Shown in pieces: positions 1-6,727 of a stretch of DNA of 12,824 nt. The DNA is from Bacteroidetes bacterium UBA7368 (GTDB taxonomy: Bacteria > Bacteroidota > Rhodothermia > Rhodothermales > UBA10348). The stretch lies in the NCBI GenBank assembly GCA_002469915.1, contig DKOG01000078.1, positions 1-12,824 on the forward strand. The letters are read 5' to 3'. The translations under genes and the position numbers were made by a program. Within the stretch, counting starts at the first letter, position 1; each line of letters opens with the position of its first letter. The notes under the pieces were generated by a model. That model was given only the letters and a program-made list of their open reading frames with translations, did not search any database and had not been told where the DNA came from.

Positions 1-362
1 ATGCGGGCCAACATCTTGATTGTCTCATCCAAGTAAACGTTTCGGGAGAGGCGTCCAAGTTTGGACTTGAGCCCACCGAGGTAGACGCTTTTCTGGACGA
101 AATAGCTGAATTCTCGCACGTTCGTATCCGAGGATTCATGACCCTAGCGAGTCCGTCACCGGATGCTGAGCGGGTAAGACCTCAATTTGCGCGGCTGCGG
201 CATGTTCTGGAGGCCTCTTTAGATCGACTCTTACCCGATAGCCGGCCCATTCTCTCTATGGGAATGAGTGGAGATTTTCATGTTGCCATAGAGGAGGGAG
301 CGACGCATGTGCGGGTAGGAAGTGCTGTTTTTGGCTCTCGATCATATGGGATGACGAAATAG
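1..362 (+). CDS. yggS: YggS/PLPBP-family pyridoxal phosphate homeostasis protein, 3' part only
   Basis: Only the last 119 codons are present, in a frame open from base 3 to a TAG stop at 360-362; the family is usually about 225-235 residues, so roughly the first half, including the PLP-binding lysine, lies outside the window. Visible family signatures are LIQVNVSGEASKFGL near the left edge and, near the end, SMGMSGDFHVAIEEG followed by VRVGSAVFGSR, the segment that holds the PLP phosphate in this fold-type III barrel. Members are not enzymes in the usual sense; they bind PLP in the cytosol and buffer vitamin B6 and amino-acid metabolism. In Firmicutes the orthologue (ylmE) lies upstream of sepF and divIVA, and here divIVA follows after 94 bp. 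The ATG at 138 is internal, because homology continues upstream of it. Confidence 0.93.
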   Translation, partial: AGQHLDCLIQVNVSGEASKFGLEPTEVDAFLDEIAEFSHVRIRGFMTLASPSPDAERVRPQFARLRHVLEASLDRLLPDSRPILSMGMSGDFHVAIEEGATHVRVGSAVFGSRSYGMTK

Positions 363-435
363 GGCATAATACTGTATCTTACTGCAGGGCAACCGTCCCG
401 AACAGATTATCTCACCCATTTTATTGGTTTCCCAG

Positions 436-452
436 TAACCCTAACTAACCCT
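436..452 (+). repeat. TAACCCT direct repeat just before divIVA
   Basis: TAACCCT occurs at 436-442 and again at 446-452, ending 4 nt before the divIVA ATG. It takes the place where a ribosome binding site would be, and no purine-rich Shine-Dalgarno motif is visible. The function is unknown and it may be chance. The rest of the 94-bp gap (363-456) shows no convincing promoter or terminator. Confidence 0.35.
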
Positions 453-456
453 GCAC

Positions 457-1425
457 ATGAAGATTACTTCTTTGGATATCCGAAAACAGGAATTCAGTCG
501 GGCTTTTAGAGGCTACGATATGGATGAAGTAGACTCCTTCTTGGAGATAGTGGCGGGTCAATGGCAAGAGGTTGTTGATGATCTTCGCCGAAGTGAGGAA
601 CGGGTTCAAGAACAACAGCTCAAGATTAACCACTACATGAAGGTGGAAGAGGCCCTTGAAGTGGCATTGCAGACAGCTCGCACCAGCGCTAGGCAGACGA
701 TTGAGAATGCGGAAAAGAAGGCTAAGTCGATGGTGGAGATCGCAGAAGAGCGTGTAGTGAACCTTCAAAAAGACGCTGATTTGGACCGTCTTCAGATTAA
801 ACGAGATACTGCACGGTATGCCGTTCGGCAGCAGGAAATTGTTGCTAAGCTGCGTTCCTTTCTCGTTTCTGAACTAGAGATCTTGAGTCATTACGATAAT
901 GATTCAGCTCATACCCAGTTGACGGGCTCAGAACCTCGCAAGGAGATCGAACTGGTTCGAGAAGGCGTTGATGAAAATGATCATCCTACTCCGGCGGATG
1001 AACCCGGTATTCCTGCAGCATTTGAAGATGCCGGATCGGCACCAGAAATGGAGAGCGTTGCCGATGAGCCCGAAGACTATGTTGAGGTTGAGTCTGAAGA
1101 CTACATCGATGCGGAATCACATCAGCAAGCGTCCGACAGCGAAGAGGATGCGTCTGAGGAGGAAGTCGCAGATGATAACGAGGAAATATCTTGGCGTGTC
1201 ACCCCCATATTTGAGTCGGTAGACGAATTCGTGGACGAGTCCGATGACGAGACTAATGTTGAGTCTCATGATGATCGGTTAGAAGAGTCCGCAAGTGAGC
1301 CCGATATGATGATTACAGATAACGAGCAAGATGTTCGTCCCGCTCCTGAAGAAGACAGCGGCGATGATGCTGACGAAGAGATTAGAAAAATCCATCAGAT
1401 TCTGAAAGACTTGGATGATGAATAG
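457..1425 (+). CDS. divIVA: DivIVA-domain coiled-coil protein with long acidic tail
   Basis: This 322-residue protein opens with the DivIVA membrane-targeting signature: LDIRKQEF (6-13), then FRGYD (17-21) and DEVDSFLE (23-30). F17 and R18 fall at exactly the positions of the membrane-inserting pair of Bacillus subtilis DivIVA. Residues about 35-140 are heptad-rich and probably form the parallel coiled coil. From about residue 158 the chain becomes a low-complexity, strongly acidic and presumably disordered tail, with an 8-residue repeat EDYVEVES/EDYIDAES at 206-221. It closes with a short charged helix, EEIRKIHQILKDLDDE (307-322). DivIVA proteins mark curved membrane at poles and septa and recruit partners; the exact role in a diderm is not known from sequence. 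Its end overlaps the next gene by 11 bp. The family call is firm and the cellular role is inferred. Confidence 0.92.
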   Translation: MKITSLDIRKQEFSRAFRGYDMDEVDSFLEIVAGQWQEVVDDLRRSEERVQEQQLKINHYMKVEEALEVALQTARTSARQTIENAEKKAKSMVEIAEERVVNLQKDADLDRLQIKRDTARYAVRQQEIVAKLRSFLVSELEILSHYDNDSAHTQLTGSEPRKEIELVREGVDENDHPTPADEPGIPAAFEDAGSAPEMESVADEPEDYVEVESEDYIDAESHQQASDSEEDASEEEVADDNEEISWRVTPIFESVDEFVDESDDETNVESHDDRLEESASEPDMMITDNEQDVRPAPEEDSGDDADEEIRKIHQILKDLDDE

Positions 1426-2254
1426 CAAAAACGCTTTATCCTATCCTGAAATGGTTGCCCAGGCCACAGCCTATTTGCAGGCCATTCAGGCTGATTTTCC
1501 TGACAAAGCAATTATTCTAGGCACGGGTCTGGGAAATCTTGTATCCATGATTGATGTGGAAGTCGAGGTCCCTTTTTCAGAGATTCCCAATTTTCCTGTC
1601 TCGACGGTTGAGTCGCATGAAGGATCGCTTGTTTTTGGTTCAATCAAGGGTACTCCCATCGTGGCTCTCCATGGCCGGGTACACCTGTACGAAGGATACG
1701 ATGCCAATCAAGTTACCCTACCTGTTCGGGTTCTTGGCGAGTGCGGGATCAAGACCCTTATCGTTTCAAATGCTTCTGGTGCTATGAACCCGGAATATCG
1801 CTCAGGTGATATCATGATCATAGAAGACCATATCAATCTGACGGGTCGTAATCCTCTTGAAGGACCGAACCATGATGCGTGGGGTCCACGGTTTCCGGAT
1901 ATGAGCGATCCATATGCGAGTGAATTGCGAAAAATCGCACGTGTTGCAGCCAATGACTGTTCTATTCCCTTGCATGAGGGTATTTATGTGGCCTGTGTGG
2001 GACCCAACCTTGAGACGCGTGCAGAATACACGATGCTCCGACTCATGGGTGCAGACGTGGTCGGAATGAGCACGGTCCCCGAGGTACTCGTGGCGAGGCA
2101 TATGGATATCAACGTCATCGCTTTCTCTGTCGTTACTGACGAGTGTTTTCCGGAAACCTTACAGCCGCTATCTCTGGAAGATGTTTTAGCTGCAGCTGCT
2201 AAAGCTTCACCGGCGCTGAGCACCCTTCTTATACATATTTTGCCCCAGCTCTAG
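1415..2254 (+). CDS. Purine nucleoside phosphorylase, trimeric PNP-I type
   Basis: The enzyme cleaves purine nucleosides with phosphate to give free base and (deoxy)ribose-1-phosphate in cytosolic purine salvage. The 279-residue length fits the trimeric family. Motifs in order are GTGLG (36-40, phosphate loop), ESHEG (66-70), GRVHLYEGYD (87-96), SNASGAMN (118-125), GPNLETRAEYTM (196-207) and GMSTVPEV (217-224), which together form the phosphate, ribose and base pocket. The base-contacting Asn of human PNP (N243) aligns with Asp242 in VVTDECF, so substrate preference may be broader than inosine and guanosine. Two adjacent ATGs (1415 and 1418) both lie inside the end of divIVA, whose stop is at 1423-1425, so translation may be coupled. 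The gene is an insertion relative to the Firmicutes division-cluster order. The symbol is left open because punA and deoD naming varies. Confidence 0.94.
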   Translation: MMNSKNALSYPEMVAQATAYLQAIQADFPDKAIILGTGLGNLVSMIDVEVEVPFSEIPNFPVSTVESHEGSLVFGSIKGTPIVALHGRVHLYEGYDANQVTLPVRVLGECGIKTLIVSNASGAMNPEYRSGDIMIIEDHINLTGRNPLEGPNHDAWGPRFPDMSDPYASELRKIARVAANDCSIPLHEGIYVACVGPNLETRAEYTMLRLMGADVVGMSTVPEVLVARHMDINVIAFSVVTDECFPETLQPLSLEDVLAAAAKASPALSTLLIHILPQL

Positions 2255-2353
2255 CGGAGCAAATTTGCATTAGCTCCATCCTGAAGCGGTGGCAAATTGC
2301 TATCTTCTGCGCTTCCCTAGGCCCACTCGTATTTAATCGAATTCCCCGAAATT

Positions 2354-5300
2354 ATGGCTTTTAAAGAGCATAAAGATCTGTCCCCGAATCAAATGGAGCG
2401 TGATGTGCTTCAATTCTGGACTGAACACGACATTTTCGGGCAAAGTGTACGCCAGCACGAAGGCCAGGAGACGTTTTCGTTTTACGAGGGCCCTCCAACG
2501 GCAAATGGGAAGCCTGGCATCCACCATGTGATGTCGAGAACCATCAAAGACACGTTTTGCCGCTTTAAAACGATGAAGGGTTTTCAGGTTGCCCGAAAGG
2601 CTGGTTGGGATACACACGGACTACCTGTGGAAATCGAAGTCGAGAAGGCGCTGGGACTGGAAGGACGTCATCAGGTAGAGGAATATGGCATCGCCAAGTA
2701 CAATGCAGCATGCCGTGAGAGCGTATTGAAGTACAAGGGTCTCTGGGACGAGCTGACCACTCGCATGGGGTATTGGGTGAATCTGGATGACCCGTACATC
2801 ACATTCAAGTCGAGTTACATTGAGAGTGTTTGGTGGCTTCTCAACGAGATCTATAAGAAAGACCTGCTGTACAAGGGGTTTAAGATTCAGTGGTACAGCC
2901 CTGGATCTGGGACAGTGCTTTCCTCGCACGAAGTAAGTCTTGGGTACAAGGAAGTTCAAGACCCTAGCATTTATACTCGGTTCAGAGCATCAGAAGATCA
3001 AAATCTTTACTACCTGGCCTGGACGACGACGCCTTGGACCACGATATCCAACGTCGCTTTAGCGGTTGGAAGCCGGATTTCTTACGTGCGGATTCGTCTT
3101 ACGACAGAGGATATTGGAGAGCATGACATGTTCTTGGCCGAAAAACGGCTTTCCGTTATCAAGGAAGATTATGAGATCATCGACACGATGACCGGTGCGG
3201 ACTTGCTAGGGAGGACCTACGAACCATTGTTCTCCTACTTCGAGGGTGAGGAAGGCGCAGAAAAGGCTTGGAGGGTAGTAGCAGCGGACTATGTTTCTAC
3301 GGAGGATGGAACTGGAATCGTGCATACGGCGCCGGCATTTGGCGCGGAAGATCATGAGACGGCTAAGAAAGAAGACCTTCCCATGTTCAATGCAGTAAAG
3401 CCGGACGGCCATTTCAGAGACGAATTTGGCATTGTCGCCGGCCTTTGGTTCAAAGACGCAGACAAGGTCGCCACAAGAGATCTTCGGGATCGTGGGCTCA
3501 TGTACAGGCACGAAACATACCTGCATAATTACCCGCATGATTGGCGCAAGGGCACTCCACTGATGTCGTATCCAGTCGAGTCATGGTTCATCAAGACCAC
3601 GGCTGTGAAAGAGCGACTTATTGAGCTGAATAAGCAGATCAATTGGCAGCCTAAGGGAATTGGAACGGGCCGTTTTGGTGATTGGCTCGAAAACAATGTG
3701 GATTGGGCACTCTCAAGGAGACGATATTGGGGAACGCCACTGCCAATTTGGCAATCAGATGCTCCGGATTCTGAGTATATCGAAGTCATAGGGTCTATCG
3801 CAGACCTTCGTGCGAAATGTGGCGATCAGCTTCCTGAAAACAACGACGATATTGATTTACATCGTCCGTTTGTAGACAATCTGACCTGGCCTGCACCAGA
3901 CGGAGGTACCATGCGACGGGTCGAGGACCTGATTGATGTATGGTTTGATTCGGGTGCAATGCCGTTTGCGCAGTGGCATTATCCGTTCGAAAACAAGGAA
4001 ATATTCGAAAAAACCTATCCAGGAGATTTTATTGCGGAAGGCGTGGATCAGACCAGAGGCTGGTTCTACACGCTGCATGCGATTGGAACACTCGTTATGG
4101 ATAATTACGCCTACAGAAATGTGGTCGTTAATGGACTCGTTCTTGATGAGAAGGGCGAAAAGATGTCCAAAAGTAAAGGAAACGCAGCTGATCCATTTGA
4201 ATTGATCAACAAGTATGGCGTCGATGCTATTCGTTGGTACATGATGAGTAATACCCCGCCCTGGGAAAACCTGAAGTTTTCCGAGCGTGGTATCGTCGAA
4301 ACACAGCGTAAGTTCTTCAACACGCTTTCTAACGTGTACTCTTTCTTTGCCACCTACGCCAATGTAGATGGCTATTCTAGCGCATCTCATATCGCGATCG
4401 AAGATCGACCTGAAATGGATCGTTGGATCATGTCTCGACTCGCTTCAACGGCAGCAGAGGTCCATGAGGCGCTCGAAGAATATCACCCAACCCGCGCGGC
4501 TAGAGCTATTGAAGCTTTTTCAGACGAGCTGTCTAACTGGTATATCCGCAGGAACAGACGACGCTTTTGGAGTGCTAAAGACGCGGGATCATCGGACGGA
4601 GACAAGTCTGCTGCCTATCAGACTGTGGTTGAATGTCTCTTGACCGTCTCCAGATTGATGGCTCCGATAGCACCCTTCTATTCCGATTGGATGTTCAGAA
4701 ATGTGAACAGTGTCGTGAAGTCTTTTCCTGTTGAATCCGTTCATCTTACGTCTTTTCCATCTGAGGAAGAACGAACGGCAAACATTAATAGGGCACTTGA
4801 GCATAAAATGTACCTTGCCAGGACAATTTCATCGATTGTCTTGGGCCTTCGAAACACAGCCTCTATTAATGTGCGGCAGCCTCTTCCTAGGATACTGACC
4901 GTTACGGGAGCAAATGTAGAGTCAAATGTGATCGATCAAGTCGCTGCCATTATTAGGGAAGAGACGAACATCAAGTCGATTGAGTACGTCGAAGGGTCAT
5001 CGGATGTGGTCAAAAGACAGGCTAAAGCAAACTTCAAAGCACTTGGCCGCCGTCTTGGCAAGCTTATGAAACCGGTAAGTCAAGCTATCGGTAACCTGAC
5101 ACCAGAGGATATTGATCTCTTTCTCAGCCAAGGCAAAATAGAGATTGACGCTGGCTCGGAGATGGTCACTCTAACTGGAGATGACTTAGAAATTGTCAGT
5201 GAGGGGATCGAAGGCTGGTTAGTTGGTCAAGAAGGTGGTGTTACGGTTGCCCTTGATACACAGATTTCGCCCGAGCTACAGGCTGAAGGGTATGCCCGAG

Positions 5301-5545
5301 AAACCGTGAACCGTATTCAAAACATGCGAAAGGAAGCTAATTACGAAGTAACAGATCGTATTGCAGTCCAGTTCAACGGTTCGGATTCCATCCTTTCAGC
5401 TATTAACTTCCACGCGGAATCAATTCGGAACGAGACGCTGTGTCTTGAGTTGCAAAGGGCCTCCCATCCCGGAGGCGATTTAGTAGCTGATTTTGAAATT
5501 AACTCCGAGAACTTGACGATCAGTATTCAGAAAAAGAACGACTGA
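2354..5545 (+). CDS. ileS: Isoleucyl-tRNA synthetase, type 2 with GXHH signature
   Basis: This 1063-residue class I synthetase charges tRNA-Ile. The first signature is GIHH (55-58, within NGKPGIHHVM) rather than HIGH: Gly and His at positions 1 and 3 are exchanged. The second is an intact KMSKS (603-607). Between them lies the CP1 editing domain, with WTTTPWTT (223-230) and GTGIVHTAPAFGAEDHE (319-335); D333 aligns with the essential editing Asp, so hydrolysis of Val-tRNA should be intact. DWALSRRRYWGTPLP and DVWFDSG are typical of IleRS catalytic cores. The anticodon-binding helices start near RPEMDRWIMSRL, followed by a long C-terminal extension. Length and motifs indicate the eukaryote-like type 2 class. 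It lies 99 bp after the phosphorylase and 41 bp before the dksA-like gene. The start has no Shine-Dalgarno. The identity is very secure. Confidence 0.97.
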   Translation: MAFKEHKDLSPNQMERDVLQFWTEHDIFGQSVRQHEGQETFSFYEGPPTANGKPGIHHVMSRTIKDTFCRFKTMKGFQVARKAGWDTHGLPVEIEVEKALGLEGRHQVEEYGIAKYNAACRESVLKYKGLWDELTTRMGYWVNLDDPYITFKSSYIESVWWLLNEIYKKDLLYKGFKIQWYSPGSGTVLSSHEVSLGYKEVQDPSIYTRFRASEDQNLYYLAWTTTPWTTISNVALAVGSRISYVRIRLTTEDIGEHDMFLAEKRLSVIKEDYEIIDTMTGADLLGRTYEPLFSYFEGEEGAEKAWRVVAADYVSTEDGTGIVHTAPAFGAEDHETAKKEDLPMFNAVKPDGHFRDEFGIVAGLWFKDADKVATRDLRDRGLMYRHETYLHNYPHDWRKGTPLMSYPVESWFIKTTAVKERLIELNKQINWQPKGIGTGRFGDWLENNVDWALSRRRYWGTPLPIWQSDAPDSEYIEVIGSIADLRAKCGDQLPENNDDIDLHRPFVDNLTWPAPDGGTMRRVEDLIDVWFDSGAMPFAQWHYPFENKEIFEKTYPGDFIAEGVDQTRGWFYTLHAIGTLVMDNYAYRNVVVNGLVLDEKGEKMSKSKGNAADPFELINKYGVDAIRWYMMSNTPPWENLKFSERGIVETQRKFFNTLSNVYSFFATYANVDGYSSASHIAIEDRPEMDRWIMSRLASTAAEVHEALEEYHPTRAARAIEAFSDELSNWYIRRNRRRFWSAKDAGSSDGDKSAAYQTVVECLLTVSRLMAPIAPFYSDWMFRNVNSVVKSFPVESVHLTSFPSEEERTANINRALEHKMYLARTISSIVLGLRNTASINVRQPLPRILTVTGANVESNVIDQVAAIIREETNIKSIEYVEGSSDVVKRQAKANFKALGRRLGKLMKPVSQAIGNLTPEDIDLFLSQGKIEIDAGSEMVTLTGDDLEIVSEGIEGWLVGQEGGVTVALDTQISPELQAEGYARETVNRIQNMRKEANYEVTDRIAVQFNGSDSILSAINFHAESIRNETLCLELQRASHPGGDLVADFEINSENLTISIQKKND

Positions 5546-5586
5546 TTACGAGAAAAATCGAACGGATAAAGTCTGAGATATTTGAC

Positions 5587-6003
5587 ATGGCATCAGAACC
5601 AATGAACGCTGCAGAAGATAAAGCTCCAGTAACATCGCCCTTCAACGGTGAAGAACTAGCTTACTTCAAAGAACTGATTATCCAGAAGCGGGATACAGCT
5701 ACTGAGGACATAAAGCGGATGCGTTCCCAGTTAGCGGATGCTCGCGAGCAATCTGAAAATGACACCGCTTACAGTCACCATATGGCTGATGCTGGGACGG
5801 ATGCAATGGAACGCGAGAAACTGTATCTCTTGGTAGCCAGAGAACAGAAGTACGTAGGATATTTAGATCGAGCGCTGGATCGGATCGAGAACAACACGTA
5901 CGGTGTGTGTAAAGTGACAGGAAAAGCGATCTCCAAGGAGCGTCTTAGTTCGGTTCCTCACACTGAGATCTCGATCGAAGCAAAACTGAAACAGAAGAAG
6001 TAA
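5587..6003 (+). CDS. TraR/DksA-family regulator with degenerate zinc finger
   Basis: This is a 138-residue cytosolic protein. Residues about 22-100 form the helical hairpin of DksA-like proteins, with the tip segment HMADAGTDAMEREK (65-78) carrying acidic residues D68 and D72. The C-terminal globule YGVCKVTGKAISKERL to SVPHTEISIEAK aligns with the C4 zinc finger, but the four ligand positions are C108, T111, S129 and A132, so three of four cysteines are gone and zinc binding is unlikely. DksA relatives enter the RNA polymerase secondary channel and alter promoter kinetics, often with ppGpp. Whether this one does so is inferred. It sits between ileS and lspA, as ylyA does in Bacillus. The start codon at 5587 gives an unstructured first 20 residues; a shorter protein starting at Met6 is possible. 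Confidence 0.9.
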   Translation: MASEPMNAAEDKAPVTSPFNGEELAYFKELIIQKRDTATEDIKRMRSQLADAREQSENDTAYSHHMADAGTDAMEREKLYLLVAREQKYVGYLDRALDRIENNTYGVCKVTGKAISKERLSSVPHTEISIEAKLKQKK

Positions 6004-6038
6004 CCTAACTGCGCTGTATTCGTAGCGCTTCGGGCGCC

Positions 6039-6078
6039 CTCGGCTGCAGGCTTCTGCTTTCTCCGAGAGCGTCATTTT
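6039..6078 (+). terminator. Imperfect hairpin plus T-run between dksA-like gene and lspA
   Basis: CTCGG (6039-6043) pairs with CCGAG (6063-6067), and inside it GCAG (6046-6049) pairs with CTGC (6054-6057) around a 4-nt loop, leaving an asymmetric internal loop. A short T-rich run (ATTTTTCTT) starts 7 nt later and runs straight into the lspA ATG. A separate small hairpin, GCGCT/AGCGC, lies at 6011-6028. This could be a weak terminator or attenuator after the dksA-like gene, or only a structured leader; the internal loop and the gap before the T-run argue against a strong terminator. Confidence 0.3.
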
Positions 6079-6082
6079 TCTT

Positions 6083-6727
6083 ATGGAAGCACCAAAATCT
6101 TGGATATCGCGCGTCTCTGTCATTGTTGCTGTAGTCATTCTTATTGACCAAGTAACGAAAATCATCGTATTAAATACGATGAACCTCGGGGATTCAATTC
6201 CCATTCTAGGCAACTGGTTAAAGTTCACTTTTACTGAAAACCCAGGAATGGCATTTGGTCTTCAGTTTGGCCCGCCTGCAATGATTACCATATTCAGCAT
6301 CGTGGCTACAATACTGATTGTGATCTATCTGTTCAGCATTGGTAGTGTTTATGGTCCGTATCGGTACAGTCTCAGTTTTGTGCTTGGTGGCGCGCTTGGT
6401 AACATCATAGATCGTGTCTTTTACGGCCTGATTCTCTACGATGAGCCTCTTTTCTTAGGAAAAGTAGTCGACTTTATTCATGTCAATGCATGGAGAGGAT
6501 ATGTACCCGAGGGCATTCCTTTCATTGGTGGCAACTACATGGCGCTGTTTCCCATCTGGAATGTAGCAGACATGGCAATCGTATGCGGTGTCGTTGGGAT
6601 ACTGTTTTTCCAACGCAAGTTTCACCTGATCACAGAAGCCGCAGAAAAAAGTCAGAACGAGCCTGATTTGGCTGCTGATATCTCACCAGGTGAGTCGCAC
6701 AGCGGCGCTGAAAACTCTGGGCAGTAA
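6083..6727 (+). CDS. lspA: Lipoprotein signal peptidase (signal peptidase II)
   Basis: This inner-membrane aspartic protease removes signal peptides from diacylglyceryl-modified prolipoproteins. Four hydrophobic segments are visible, at about 9-30, 66-86, 95-113 and 160-177. Conserved boxes are DQVTK (22-26), TENPGMAFG (51-59), GNIIDR (106-111), VVDF (128-131) and NVADMAI (160-166); the catalytic Asp pair is D130 and D163. The stretch between them is longer than in Escherichia coli LspA and includes RGYVPEGIPFIGGNY, an insertion typical of Bacteroidota-like enzymes. After the last membrane segment a polar tail of about 35 residues extends to the stop, and its last 45 bp overlap the 3' end of the receptor gene on the other strand. 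The gene follows the dksA-like gene by 79 bp. Confidence 0.95.
   Translation: MEAPKSWISRVSVIVAVVILIDQVTKIIVLNTMNLGDSIPILGNWLKFTFTENPGMAFGLQFGPPAMITIFSIVATILIVIYLFSIGSVYGPYRYSLSFVLGGALGNIIDRVFYGLILYDEPLFLGKVVDFIHVNAWRGYVPEGIPFIGGNYMALFPIWNVADMAIVCGVVGILFFQRKFHLITEAAEKSQNEPDLAADISPGESHSGAENSGQ

Noticed and set aside
436..452. Telomere-like TAACCCTAACTAACCCT run
   Set aside because: There are only two copies in a chromosomal intergenic gap, with no hairpin end or replication genes; it does not indicate a linear replicon end.
445..768. 107-codon minus-strand frame across the divIVA start
   Set aside because: It is antisense to the highly conserved DivIVA N-terminus and resembles no known protein.
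968..1222. 84-codon frame inside the divIVA tail, Met- and Arg-rich
   Set aside because: The composition is explained by a frame shift of an acidic GAT/GAA-rich coding region; it is not an independent gene.
2255..2353. Bacteroidota-type promoter (TTTG at 2264 with TATCTTCT at 2301) before ileS
   Set aside because: The spacing of 33 bp is far from the usual 19-21 bp and the second box is a poor match.
3857..4390. 177-codon open frame on the minus strand inside ileS
   Set aside because: It lies wholly within a strongly conserved synthetase gene on the other strand and its translation shows no recognisable domain or sensible composition.
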